Shown: positions 1-8,061, counted from the stretch's first letter. The stretch is 64,000 nucleotides of DNA from Fibrella forsythiae (GCF_017353175.1 NZ_JAFMYW010000001.1:372001-436000), one strand, 5' to 3'. The notes: generated by a model not told the origin, from the letters alone. Numbers and translations: made by a program.

Positions 1-246
1 GTAGGCAAAGCTTCCCCGGCTGATTTGGGGAACGGCTACATAGCTGTAATGCGAATAGTACAGGTTTTTAGCCGCCTGCTCAATGACAGACAGGCCAAAA
101 CTGACTTTGCATTCAATCGCTATGATGATTGTCCCCTGCTTGATGACAACATCGATAATACCAGCGCAAGGCACTTCACAGAACACTTCATTGCCCGGCA
201 GTTGAAAGAACTGCACTACTTTATCACCTATCTCGGTCTCTTTCAT
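1..246 (-). CDS. PD-(D/E)XK nuclease-like protein, partial at window edge
   Basis: The reading frame starts at an ATG (246-244) and is open to the window edge, giving the first 82 residues. Residues about 28-50 contain a strand with an Asp (D32), a hydrophobic strand, then E45-C-K47, which is the D...ExK arrangement of the PD-(D/E)XK nuclease fold (VRR-NUC or Holliday-resolvase-like proteins have similar layouts). It lies 13 nt downstream of the previous gene in the leftward prophage operon. A phage recombination or restriction nuclease is the likely role; this is inferred from the motif only, because the C-terminus is outside the window. Confidence 0.6.
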   Translation of the reverse strand, partial: MKETEIGDKVVQFFQLPGNEVFCEVPCAGIIDVVIKQGTIIIAIECKVSFGLSVIEQAAKNLYYSHYSYVAVPQISRGSFAY

Positions 247-259
247 TCGTACTACTCGA

Positions 260-538
260 TTAGACTGGCCACTCGGCCGGGCGGTTGGTTAATGCGGCAA
301 TCAGATGTTTGTGTAAGTCAATCGGTTCAGTGATTGGGGCAAACGTTTGGGTACTCTCGATTGGGCTACCGTCACGCAGGCTAATGCTGGTCTGACGGTA
401 GGGAGACCGCTCGACTAAACACTCTCCCTTTTCTAAAATCGTTACCCGGACAATGACCCCGGGCAGTGACGGATGATGACCAACGATGATCTGCTGATGC
501 GGGACTGCCTTGGCTTGCTTGACTCGTTTTTTCGCCAT
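260..538 (-). CDS. Hypothetical protein of the prophage early operon
   Basis: A 92-residue protein with a basic N-terminus (MAKKRVKQAK) and a predicted beta-rich middle. I do not recognise the family. It starts at an ATG 83 nt after the ImmA-like gene; that gap holds a hairpin (565-581). It is followed 13 nt later by the PD-(D/E)XK gene, so it probably belongs to the same transcript. No catalytic motif is visible. Confidence 0.6.
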   Translation of the reverse strand: MAKKRVKQAKAVPHQQIIVGHHPSLPGVIVRVTILEKGECLVERSPYRQTSISLRDGSPIESTQTFAPITEPIDLHKHLIAALTNRPAEWPV

Positions 539-564
539 GTCGATAAAATGTAAAATATAGATAA

Positions 565-581
565 GTCTTCACTATGAAGAC
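565..581 (-). terminator. Short hairpin between operon genes
   Basis: Perfect 7-bp inverted repeat GTCTTCA / TGAAGAC with a 3-nt loop in the gap after the ImmA-like gene. On the minus strand it is followed by an AT-rich stretch but not by a clean T-run, so it may be a weak terminator or a processing site. Confidence 0.35.
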
Positions 582-621
582 CAAAATGAACAAAAAAATA
601 GCTGGCTTTCTGATAAACAGC

Positions 622-1176
622 TTACCAAAGTGCGCACAATGTACTTAGTCGCAGGGCCATTAATTGGGGACTAACCTGACACCGATCGGCTACCGATAGC
701 AGCAGATCCGCCCGCAGATAGTCGGCCGGGTTCGCACATTTCTGAATCGCTACCAGCACCAGGTCAGCAGGCATCAACAGGGCGGCGGCAAAGGCGTTGG
801 CCTCCCGTTCCTGCTCCATCTCACTGCGACTTTTGTGGTCGAGTGCACTGATACCGAAAATGGTGTAGTAATTGGCGCTCACCTCGGGGCGGGCCATGTA
901 TTCAAAATGTTCGAGCACATGATGCCCCATTGAGTGGGCAATAGCAAACCGGCCCACGGTACGCGTGGGCAGCTGATCATTATAACCAATGCGTACCCGG
1001 CCATCGTCACTCCTGAGCATACAGCCGGTTATCTCATCACCAAAATCAAACCCGATCAAATCAATATCCAATGATTTAGCCACTTTGGGCAGATTCACCG
1101 GGAGTTGATAGGCTTGAGCATGCATCAGTGTTTTACTGGCTAGTGCTTCGATCTGCGTTTGTCGTTTACGAGTCAT
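622..1176 (-). CDS. ImmA/IrrE-like zinc metallopeptidase with altered active site
   Basis: ImmA/IrrE-family proteins are HExxH zinc peptidases that often cleave phage repressors. The 184-residue product has the expected layout: an N-terminal helical part, a beta region, the zinc helix and the third-ligand segment EREANAFAAALLMP. The zinc helix reads AHSMGHHVLEH, so both metal-binding histidines are present but the catalytic Glu of HExxH is Ser (codon TCA). Activity may be lost or changed. An upstream TTG at 1200 is in frame, but the ATG at 1176 is preferred because it avoids overlap with the upstream stop at 1187. Confidence 0.75.
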   Translation of the reverse strand: MTRKRQTQIEALASKTLMHAQAYQLPVNLPKVAKSLDIDLIGFDFGDEITGCMLRSDDGRVRIGYNDQLPTRTVGRFAIAHSMGHHVLEHFEYMARPEVSANYYTIFGISALDHKSRSEMEQEREANAFAAALLMPADLVLVAIQKCANPADYLRADLLLSVADRCQVSPQLMALRLSTLCALW

Positions 1177-1186
1177 TAGAGCTGCT

Positions 1187-1480
1187 TTATTCGTTGCCAA
1201 TTACTTTATAATGCTCGGTCATAAGCTCTCTCACATAGCTGATGTGGTGAGCTTTACGACCCCGTACCCAGTCGACTGTATCAATCATCATGAGTGTGTA
1301 GGCCAGTCGTTCTTCATACACAAATAGTTCGTGCTCGGCCTCCCGCTCCAGATCAATGCCCAACGTTGAGGCGTAAGCCGCTGTCTGTTTGGCATCATTA
1401 ATTTTCCCGTTTAATTGATGCACAATGTGATACAATTTGTCGATCAGCTTTTGAACATCGATGGGGTGAGGGGTTTCCAT
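1187..1480 (-). CDS. Hypothetical helical protein
   Basis: A 97-residue protein, acidic and almost entirely predicted alpha-helical, with no recognisable domain. It ends 10 nt before the ATG chosen for the ImmA-like gene and begins 11 nt after the preceding gene. Position suggests a small accessory phage protein, possibly acting with the ImmA-like product. That partnership is inference only. Confidence 0.6.
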   Translation of the reverse strand: METPHPIDVQKLIDKLYHIVHQLNGKINDAKQTAAYASTLGIDLEREAEHELFVYEERLAYTLMMIDTVDWVRGRKAHHISYVRELMTEHYKVIGNE

Positions 1481-1491
1481 GTTGAACTGAT

Positions 1492-1863
1492 CTATTTACG
1501 GTTACAGGGCAGGCATTTCCGGTTCATGGAGTGGTGTCTGGCTTTGGCCGGCAGCGGTCTACCCAGTGATTTGGGTACGTTCGGTGGGCGTTCATAGGGT
1601 AGCATACACGCCTCCGACTTACCATACACTGCCATTTTAGCGAATGCTTCTTTGAGGTTACCAACTTTATCCTCTAGGGTCATTACCCTTGATCGTAGGT
1701 CATCAGCGAAAAGCTCGATTTCGCAAGGCTCCTGATGATGCGCCTCTAGTCGTTCAATTAGCTGGGTTGGAATAAGCTGGGTAACACTCAGCCCAGACAA
1801 TGCACAGGCAAAGTGGATCTGGCTAACAACGGCAGAGCTGCCTATGACGAAAATCTTTTTCAT
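1492..1863 (-). CDS. Hypothetical protein with predicted helical middle
   Basis: A 123-residue protein. The N-terminus (MKKIFVIGSSAVVSQIHFACALSG) is hydrophobic and could be a short membrane or export segment. It is followed by a helix with heptad character (about 60-85) and a basic, Pro-rich tail ending in RKCLPCNRK, a possible metal-binding CxxC. The ATG overlaps the rusA-like stop by 4 nt (ATGA), showing translational coupling. Function unknown. Confidence 0.6.
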   Translation of the reverse strand: MKKIFVIGSSAVVSQIHFACALSGLSVTQLIPTQLIERLEAHHQEPCEIELFADDLRSRVMTLEDKVGNLKEAFAKMAVYGKSEACMLPYERPPNVPKSLGRPLPAKARHHSMNRKCLPCNRK

Positions 1864-2222
1864 AATTCAGGTTCAGGTAGATCAATGATCCGAACGACGG
1901 TCATAATGGGCTGGCGGCCAATCAGTGTAATTTGTTCGTAATGAGGCTTACCAATAATAGCTTCCGTATCATCGACGATGACCTTCTGATTCTTAAGGGC
2001 ATCGATCAAGTCTTTGGCTCCACCTACGAAGTTGTCATGATCGTATTTGCGCTTACAGTGCCGGTAGATTTCGACTCGGACGCGGCCGGGATGTTTATTG
2101 CGCGTTAAAGCCCATATCCGTTTCTCGTACTTATTGCGGCGGCGGGTCTTGGTTCGCCAGTGCTCCCCTTTGGTATCGTTGAGTGAGGGGGTCGAATAGG
2201 GGAAAACAAGTTCTGTAATCAT
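1860..2222 (-). CDS. rusA: RusA-family Holliday junction resolvase
   Basis: RusA enzymes are small phage endonucleases that cleave Holliday junctions during recombination and packaging. The 120-residue product matches the family in length and in its catalytic region. D61 and D63 fall in DHDNFVGGAK, followed by K70, D74 of LIDALK, and the VIVDDTE segment (D84/D85) that carries the third conserved acidic residue. Start and stop both overlap neighbours by 4 nt. All key residues appear intact, so an active enzyme is expected. Confidence 0.88.
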   Translation of the reverse strand: MITELVFPYSTPSLNDTKGEHWRTKTRRRNKYEKRIWALTRNKHPGRVRVEIYRHCKRKYDHDNFVGGAKDLIDALKNQKVIVDDTEAIIGKPHYEQITLIGRQPIMTVVRIIDLPEPEL

Positions 2223-2812
2223 ACAGGCTCTTTATCTTTCGTTGCTTCATCCTGGGTGAGAATACCCAGCTTCACCCGCCTGAGATGCTTTTCTTTCTCC
2301 TTGACATTGGCATCGACCAGTTGCCGAATCACGTACCTGCCTTCCTCATGCAACTCCTCCACCGGCACAGCAACAGAACCGTCTTCACCCCGGTGATAGT
2401 AGGCCATATCAGCCCGTATCTCTGATTCCGTATACGTACCTGCCAGCCATGGATTATTCGTGTAGCCAGCGTTATTGGGTCGCCAGAATGTTAGAATACC
2501 CCCATACGAATGCTCATAGCTGATGATGTAGAAAAGCCGTTGGCCATCGTCGGTATGGGTCTGGGGTATACCTTTCCGAAGCGAGGGTTTCCAGTCCAGG
2601 TACGTCTTATCCGGGTCACAGCAGGTATCGATCAGGATGTCACAGCCCCAGGTGACCCGGCCGTGGGACGTACCTACCCGGCCCGCTAGCGCCAATCGCA
2701 CATAGGCGGCAATAGCCTCATCGGAACGATCCTCTTCGATAAGCGTATCGAGGTTGTCAAAGAAGTGTTGCACAGCCTGAATGTCGGCCTTGCTGGCTTT
2801 AGCCATTTTCAT
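2219..2812 (-). CDS. Hypothetical protein of the early operon
   Basis: A 197-residue soluble protein. The first about 45 residues are helical and acidic, the middle (about 50-140) is rich in Trp, Tyr and Gly, and the last 30 residues form a charged Lys/Glu-rich helix. No family is recognised. It overlaps both neighbours by 4 nt (ATGA), so it is translated within the operon. Function cannot be assigned. Confidence 0.6.
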   Translation of the reverse strand: MKMAKASKADIQAVQHFFDNLDTLIEEDRSDEAIAAYVRLALAGRVGTSHGRVTWGCDILIDTCCDPDKTYLDWKPSLRKGIPQTHTDDGQRLFYIISYEHSYGGILTFWRPNNAGYTNNPWLAGTYTESEIRADMAYYHRGEDGSVAVPVEELHEEGRYVIRQLVDANVKEKEKHLRRVKLGILTQDEATKDKEPV

Positions 2813-2997
2813 ACGATTGGCGTTTTAGGAGTTTCTGGTTTGGGTTTACAGTGCCGATGGAGCTTGTTAAAGGCTTTAGTCGTTTCGATAAACATGGGAA
2901 TGCTACAGGGCAACCCAACGGGTTCAGACTGGCCACAGTGGGTGCACAACATCCCTCTGCCACCCATGACCAGATGCGGGTAGTTGGTCTTACTCAT
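2809..2997 (-). CDS. Small protein with possible zinc knuckle
   Basis: A 62-residue protein. Residues 18-50 contain CTHC, a further Cys in LPC and a HxHC segment (HRHC), which could form a small zinc-binding knuckle. The C-terminus is Pro/Lys-rich. It overlaps both neighbours by 4 nt. Small zinc-finger proteins are common in phage early operons; a nucleic-acid-binding role is inference. Confidence 0.55.
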   Translation of the reverse strand: MSKTNYPHLVMGGRGMLCTHCGQSEPVGLPCSIPMFIETTKAFNKLHRHCKPKPETPKTPIV

Positions 2998-3266
2998 GGC
3001 GTAGGCGCTGAAGGCTCATCGACGATATAAGCCGTGTAATCAAAGTCGGCTGGCAACTGGCCATCTTTTTTCCATTGATTGATTTCGCTGGTATAGCAGA
3101 TGCCGCCCCGGCTTTCCCGCCGCTCCATGGTCTGAGCCCGGCCAAATAGTTTCGTATAGGCTGCCCAGATGAGGAGGGCACCTTCCTCACTGATTCTGAC
3201 CTTTTCATCACTATACCCACCCTTTGGGTTGACGATGACGCGGTACGTTTTGGGTTGTTCTTCCAT
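2994..3266 (-). CDS. Hypothetical small protein
   Basis: A 90-residue protein with a beta-type N-terminus and a helical centre. No family is recognised. It is the first gene after the 254-nt gap that holds the candidate structured RNA, and its ATG at 3266 lies 26 nt downstream of the CCA-like end of that element. It is coupled to the next gene by a 4-nt overlap. Confidence 0.55.
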   Translation of the reverse strand: MEEQPKTYRVIVNPKGGYSDEKVRISEEGALLIWAAYTKLFGRAQTMERRESRGGICYTSEINQWKKDGQLPADFDYTAYIVDEPSAPTP

Positions 3267-3292
3267 TTGTGTACTGGTTCTGTTTTACTGGT

Positions 3293-3512
3293 TGGCCGTA
3301 ACGCCGGGAGTCGAACCCGTATTCGGCAAAGGTTTTCTATGCGGTCTGGAGGCGTTTGCGAAAAACCGCAGAGCGACTATTCACCTACCGGCTTACTTAG
3401 ATCGGACGCCCCGTCGCTTCACCATCTGAGGTGTATTCAGCCTAAAAGACTGCCTCTGGACGACCCCTGCCACCGCTCCTCGCCCGGTTAACCCCACCGG
3501 GAAGCGCTACGG
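3293..3512 (-). ncRNA. Candidate structured RNA with tRNA-like 3' end
   Basis: This gap has no credible gene although all neighbouring genes touch or overlap. Its 3' part on the minus strand has exact tRNA geometry: a T-arm (stem 3320-3316 / 3308-3304 with one mismatch, loop TTCGACT), then seven bases CGTTACG (3303-3297), a G, and CCA (3295-3293). The 5' end CGTAGCG (3511-3505) can pair with CGTTACG over 7 bp with one G-U, and is followed by a 6-bp hairpin CCCGGT / ACCGGG (3501-3483). About 160 nt between these parts do not form a normal tRNA body. It is not a standard tRNA, and I found no tmRNA tag frame. RNA status is inferred. Confidence 0.45.
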
Positions 3513-3520
3513 TATTGTAC

Positions 3521-4066
3521 TTAGTCTAAGTGGGGTGTATAATAGAAGGCTTTCAGGGTCTCGACCGGATTAATTGACTGGTAGAAATAGTTTTGCCGGA
3601 TATCCGTCCAGTACTGCACAGCGCGGTCGCCGGGTACGTGCCGCCCATCGGCTGACAGAGCCGCATCATAGGCGGCTTTCCAGTCTGGCCAGTTGCTGAT
3701 CGGTCCGCTGAACGCTGGGCCGACTGCATCAATGTGAATGAAGAGCTTCGGGTCCCAGATCTTACCTGCGTTGTCATAAACGAGCTCCCCCTGATCAATG
3801 GTGAGTGAGGTCAGCATCAGCTCGTAGTGATTAAAGTCGGTACGACGAACGAAGGCCAGTGCGCGAATTTTATCGTTGACTACCAGATAACGGTATTCAT
3901 CACCAGCGGACACCTGAGAGGTAACCTCGGGGTGTAGTGGTTCACGGTACTGCCTTTCCAACAGGACCACGATCCCTTTAAACTCCTCATCGATAAATTC
4001 ATTGATGCGACTCAGTTCATTGTCGGGGAAGCGTTCGACATAGACGGTTGCAGGTTTTAGGCTCAT
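3521..4066 (-). CDS. Hypothetical protein of the early operon
   Basis: A 181-residue soluble protein with mixed alpha/beta character and many aromatic residues near the C-terminus (QYWTDIRQNYFYQS). No domain is recognised. It begins 14 nt after the preceding gene and ends just before the candidate structured RNA. No membrane segment or signal peptide is visible. Function unknown. Confidence 0.6.
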   Translation of the reverse strand: MSLKPATVYVERFPDNELSRINEFIDEEFKGIVVLLERQYREPLHPEVTSQVSAGDEYRYLVVNDKIRALAFVRRTDFNHYELMLTSLTIDQGELVYDNAGKIWDPKLFIHIDAVGPAFSGPISNWPDWKAAYDAALSADGRHVPGDRAVQYWTDIRQNYFYQSINPVETLKAFYYTPHLD

Positions 4067-4080
4067 AAGAATTGTATTAT

Positions 4081-4509
4081 TTAGTCTGATAAATCGGTGT
4101 GATCCTGACGAATCAACCAGCCTTTGTAGTCTCCCTCAACCACCTCGAAGTGTAAATGGTCAACCTCCTTAACCTGGTAGATCTGACCGTTTCTATACCA
4201 GTCCATGATGCAATCGTTAGGAAAGGTTATACGGGCGGTGAGCACCTTTTCATCAACCTTACGCTGGGTTTTGCCGGGACTAGGTCCCTTTGCTGAATTG
4301 ACTTGCGTGATTAGACGCCGTCGAACTTTCCCGGCTTCTATCAGATCAGACAGGGTAATCTTCTCTTTTCGCCGCAGGTCAGGGTGACGGGTGAAATGGT
4401 CGATGGCCCAGCTGATTAGCTGAGCGGCCGTGGCGGTGCCGGTGTCAGGCGAGGGCTTTTTCATTGGCCTTTTGTTTAGCTTCTTTTCTGGCTTTCTTCT
4501 TGGCGGCAT
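4081..4509 (-). CDS. Hypothetical basic protein overlapping the PP-loop gene
   Basis: A protein of up to 142 residues with a Lys/Arg-rich N-terminus and a C-terminal small beta domain (about 85-140). From the first ATG (4509) it overlaps the preceding gene by 65 nt; an alternative ATG at 4464 (MKKPSPD) reduces the overlap to 20 nt. A GGGAGG stretch lies just before the 4509 start, so I keep the longer form. The basic tail suggests nucleic-acid contact, which is inference only. Confidence 0.55.
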   Translation of the reverse strand: MPPRRKPEKKLNKRPMKKPSPDTGTATAAQLISWAIDHFTRHPDLRRKEKITLSDLIEAGKVRRRLITQVNSAKGPSPGKTQRKVDEKVLTARITFPNDCIMDWYRNGQIYQVKEVDHLHFEVVEGDYKGWLIRQDHTDLSD

Positions 4510-5626
4510 TCACCTCCCGGATCTGCTTTAGCTGAATCAACTGAGCGTACCTGTCGAGGATGTTGTCAGCGTCGGTAAAGCCAACCTGAATGCCCTGCAA
4601 GGCGGCAACCTGGCTTCGGACGCTGGCCAGTAGTTGAGCCTCCTCGTAGGTGGGCATGACATTGGGCCAGCCTTTTTCGTAGAGCAGATGCTGGGGGATT
4701 CTGGCTTCAATCGCTGCCCGTTGGATGGCAATCGTTTTGGCTTTAGCCAGCCCGGCCTTTTGGGCCTCACTCAGCAGATCAGGGCGCAGGTCGCCCAGCC
4801 ACCGCTCCTGAAAGCTGAAGGCAGATTCAATTTCCAGATCAACCTGCTGGAGCAAAACGGGTTGATTGTCATTACAGGATGCGGCCGCTTTGTGATCACT
4901 CTGACTACCCAGCACGCAGAACACGCAACTCACGCGGGTTGACCCGTGGACCGTGTAGGCTTCGTGGAGGGGTAAGCAAAACAGCTTATGATACATGAAC
5001 ACCTCCGCCCGTTCCCATTTAACAATCGGCTTGTAATCGTAGCTATAGAGCCCTATGTCAGGATTAGACAGCTTTTTATTAATAGCGCAAACGGGGGCGT
5101 TCTTCCGTTCGTCTGACTCTTCCCGTCGGATACCTGTGACGTTGATGACGGATTGATTCGGCCAGCGTTTAGCCGCATATTTCAGTATTTCGGCCACCTT
5201 CATCTCCGAGGTACAGAACCGCATGATGATGGTAGACCAGGGCAGAATCAGCTTGACACATTCAAGGCGGGCATACCTGATCAGGTTGTCATTCCACCGC
5301 TGTTGCCAGCGGGCCATCATATCGCCTTTTTTACGGCGAACCGTCACCAGCTCAACGCCTAATAAATCGGCTACCTGTTGGCAAATCGTGTGCGATTGTC
5401 TCCACTCGACACTACCCAAATCAGCATGAATCAGCACCCGCTCCCCCTTATGGCCGATTTCGTCAAGGTAGCGGCAGGTGGCCACTGCGGCGGCCGTTGA
5501 ATCCTTGCCGCCACTAACGCCAATCAGTACCGGTGCATGAAGCGCCAATTGCTCACTAATCAGCGGGGCCGTTTCAATGCTGAAGTTCAGGCGCTGGGCT
5601 TCAAAAAGTTGGAGTTGCTGAGACAT
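4445..5626 (-). CDS. PAPS reductase-like PP-loop ATPase
   Basis: The protein has 393 residues. The PP-loop SGGKDS (38-43) adenylates a substrate, and RFCTSEMKV (136-144) is the second conserved element of PAPS reductase/DndC-like ATP pyrophosphatases. Cysteines C138, C234, C237 and C251 are suitably placed for an Fe-S cluster, as in DndC or tRNA-thiolation relatives. The C-terminal 30 residues form a very basic Lys/Ala helix. It lies next to the large cytosine methyltransferase, separated only by a hairpin. A role in sulfur chemistry, perhaps nucleic-acid modification, is inferred; true sulfate assimilation is less likely in a prophage. Confidence 0.8.
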   Translation of the reverse strand: MSQQLQLFEAQRLNFSIETAPLISEQLALHAPVLIGVSGGKDSTAAAVATCRYLDEIGHKGERVLIHADLGSVEWRQSHTICQQVADLLGVELVTVRRKKGDMMARWQQRWNDNLIRYARLECVKLILPWSTIIMRFCTSEMKVAEILKYAAKRWPNQSVINVTGIRREESDERKNAPVCAINKKLSNPDIGLYSYDYKPIVKWERAEVFMYHKLFCLPLHEAYTVHGSTRVSCVFCVLGSQSDHKAAASCNDNQPVLLQQVDLEIESAFSFQERWLGDLRPDLLSEAQKAGLAKAKTIAIQRAAIEARIPQHLLYEKGWPNVMPTYEEAQLLASVRSQVAALQGIQVGFTDADNILDRYAQLIQLKQIREVNAAKKKARKEAKQKANEKALA

Positions 5627-5659
5627 AATGCGATGTGATCTTACCTTAATTTACGAAGA

Positions 5660-5682
5660 AAAGGCTTCATAATGAAGCCTTT
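5660..5682 (-). terminator. Hairpin between methyltransferase and PP-loop genes
   Basis: Near-perfect palindrome with 11-bp arms AAAGGCTTCAT / ATGAAGCCTTT around a single base. On the minus strand it is followed by TTTTCTTCG. It could terminate or attenuate the long leftward transcript after the methyltransferase gene. Confidence 0.5.
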
Positions 5683-5688
5683 AAAGGC

Positions 5689-8031
5689 TTAAAAAATGCC
5701 CGATTTAAGTTTAATCGTGTCGCCCAGTGCCTCAATCATCCGCTGGACCACCTGTGGAACAACCGCGTTGCCAATGAATTTCTTTTGCTTGGTAGTACCT
5801 CCCTTCAGAACATATCCGTCGGGGAACCCCTGAATCCGTTTCAGTTCAGGTACGTTCAGCATCCGCATTTTGATGTCGACGATACCTAATTCAGCCATCA
5901 GCCGTTTGATCTTGACCGTCGCCGGGCTATCGGTTTTATAGACCTCAATGGCCAGTTCACCGCTGGAGGTTACCACCAGATAGGGGTAATGCCGATCGGC
6001 GGTGATAGTGGGCGCAACCTGATCAACCGTGCGCAGCCCGTTATCATACTGGGCATTGAGCAGGTAATGATGCGTACCGGTGAGCAGGGCGGGAGCGGGT
6101 TCATCCAGGCTTTTAGGTACGTTGCTGTGCAGGTTGGTCATCAGCATCCGTTCGCACTTAACGACCGACAAAGGGGCTTTATCCTGACGGGCCACCACAA
6201 CGGGGGCGGGTTGATCAAGGGCGGCACTATGCCCAAACCAGCCGGGGTTATAGACGAAGCCCTCAACCGGCGTCAGGGTGATTAGTCGCTGTTTGGGTAT
6301 GGTGGTCAGGGCAGTAGTTGGCTCTTCCAGATTCTGGGTATCGCCGCCACCACTGTAATAGTTGACCATGTACCGTTCGGCACGGACCAGGTTGAGTTTG
6401 GGATTTTCCGTCAGGGTACCGGCCGGGTCATCCACCGATGCTGGCTTGCTGTTACCGTACTGCTGATCAACGAAGTGTTCAGCCACGACCAGTGATAACC
6501 GGTCTTTCGTCGGCAGGGTGGGGCTGGGATCGTCGACGGAAGCTGTTTGGCCACCTGATGAGTAGTAATTGGCCAGAAAGTTAGCCTTCACCAGCGCACA
6601 GCGATTTTCCGTCGTCAGGGTGCCACAAGGCTCGTTCAGGCTGGTATTGCGTGATTCGGGTTTATCCCCGTAGTACTTACTCAGAAAGGCGGCATTAACA
6701 AGACCAATCCGGTCCTGCGTAGTGATCGTCACGCACGGCTCATTGATGGAACTCCCTGCATTGGTGCCGGTTAGGGGACTATTGCTGATGTATTTGTAGA
6801 GGAAAGCCGCCTGAACCAGTTCCTGATTACCGCCCGACGTAGTGATGGTGCGGGCAGGCCCATCGATGGAAACGGTACGGCCAGCCGGATCGCGCCCCTC
6901 GACATCATTCTGACGCTGTACGATGAAGGAAGCCTTTACGTAGGCGTGGCTATCGACGGTGGTTAAGGAACCGGCAGGCCCATCCAGTGAGATGTTCTTC
7001 TGATCCGGATTGCCCGAGTAGTATTTGCTGAGGAAAGAATCAGCACCCCCGGCCACGTGTTTGACCAGCCCGGCATAAATACGCTCGAGACTTTTTTCAA
7101 CCAGGTCTTTACGGTCCTGTTTGCGCAGGGCCATGTTGGTTTTGCGGCCGAAGATGCTGTGACCCTCATCGCTGAAATCCAGCACGTCGCGCACGGCTTT
7201 CCAGCGCTGGAGGTTATCAAACACCGAGAGTTGACCCTGCACTTTAAGCGGTACTTTCGCGTGGGTTGGCTCTGGCCAGCTGATGCGCACGCTGCTTTTG
7301 GCAAAAATAGCAAAGTAGCGAAGCCGGGAGGTGTAAGCCCCAAAGTCGGCGGCGTTCAGCAGCTTGGAATCGAACTGATACCCTAAATCACCAATCTCCC
7401 GAATCCAGCGCTGATAGTCCTGCCCTTTGGTCCGGTGCTCGGGTATCCAGTGATAATCCCACTCCTTTTTCTTCTTGTCGAACACCATCTGGCAGCAGGG
7501 TGCCTTATGGCCCTCGAACGTGTGCTTCTTGTTGACCTTGGCAATCATAGGGCCCCACGCCATAAATTCACGCACGTTTTCGATGGTGAAGTAATCGGGC
7601 TTGATGGCCATCAGGTAAGCGGGCATGAATTCAGCCAGCGATCGGCTGTCGGCATCGCGGGATTTGCCCCCTTTGGCGTTGCTGAAATTGGTACATTCCA
7701 GCGAGGCATGAAACAGCACCTTCGCGTTCGGATAGAGCTTGCGGGCCTGCCTGACTACCTCGGCTATACGTTTTGGTAAGCTCTTGTCGCGCACATCTTC
7801 CACGAAGTGGACCGTTTCGGGGTGATTCTCCGCATGCGATTTGAGCGCATCCTTATCGTGGTTAATGCCCGCCACAACCACGGCAATACGACGACCCAGC
7901 CGATCAAGCGCATTCTCAACGCCGGTGGTGAATCCACCAGCCCCGCAGAAGCTATCGATGACAATCAGGCGAACCAGTTCTGGTATGATAAGGCCTTTGG
8001 CGTAGTGAGCCGGTATTTTACAGTTACTCAT
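5689..8031 (-). CDS. DNA cytosine-5 methyltransferase with tandem-repeat region
   Basis: The protein has 780 residues. The N-terminal half is a C5-methyltransferase: motif I FCGAGG (28-33), motif IV SLECTNFS (110-117, catalytic C113), motif VI ENV (151-153) and a motif VIII-like SRLRYFAIF (235-243). The Pro-Cys-Gln of motif IV is replaced by Glu-Cys-Thr, a form I recall from phage enzymes. Residues about 331-705 hold roughly ten degenerate repeats of 33-41 residues, each ending like DEPxxTLTTxxRxxLV. The C-terminus carries the motif IX/X region (GFPDGY ... GNAVVPQ). Conventional enzymes have about 330-450 residues. It probably protects phage DNA or alters host methylation. Confidence 0.9.
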   Translation of the reverse strand: MSNCKIPAHYAKGLIIPELVRLIVIDSFCGAGGFTTGVENALDRLGRRIAVVVAGINHDKDALKSHAENHPETVHFVEDVRDKSLPKRIAEVVRQARKLYPNAKVLFHASLECTNFSNAKGGKSRDADSRSLAEFMPAYLMAIKPDYFTIENVREFMAWGPMIAKVNKKHTFEGHKAPCCQMVFDKKKKEWDYHWIPEHRTKGQDYQRWIREIGDLGYQFDSKLLNAADFGAYTSRLRYFAIFAKSSVRISWPEPTHAKVPLKVQGQLSVFDNLQRWKAVRDVLDFSDEGHSIFGRKTNMALRKQDRKDLVEKSLERIYAGLVKHVAGGADSFLSKYYSGNPDQKNISLDGPAGSLTTVDSHAYVKASFIVQRQNDVEGRDPAGRTVSIDGPARTITTSGGNQELVQAAFLYKYISNSPLTGTNAGSSINEPCVTITTQDRIGLVNAAFLSKYYGDKPESRNTSLNEPCGTLTTENRCALVKANFLANYYSSGGQTASVDDPSPTLPTKDRLSLVVAEHFVDQQYGNSKPASVDDPAGTLTENPKLNLVRAERYMVNYYSGGGDTQNLEEPTTALTTIPKQRLITLTPVEGFVYNPGWFGHSAALDQPAPVVVARQDKAPLSVVKCERMLMTNLHSNVPKSLDEPAPALLTGTHHYLLNAQYDNGLRTVDQVAPTITADRHYPYLVVTSSGELAIEVYKTDSPATVKIKRLMAELGIVDIKMRMLNVPELKRIQGFPDGYVLKGGTTKQKKFIGNAVVPQVVQRMIEALGDTIKLKSGIF

Positions 8032-8061
8032 CTCATATCAGTTGTTAGCAAGTGAATAGAA

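Noticed and set aside
3293-3512. tmRNA call for the structured gap
   Set aside because: The T-arm, CCA and a UAGUC-GCU string are reminiscent, but the element is only about 219 nt, and the frame from GCU has no early stop or ALAA-like tag.
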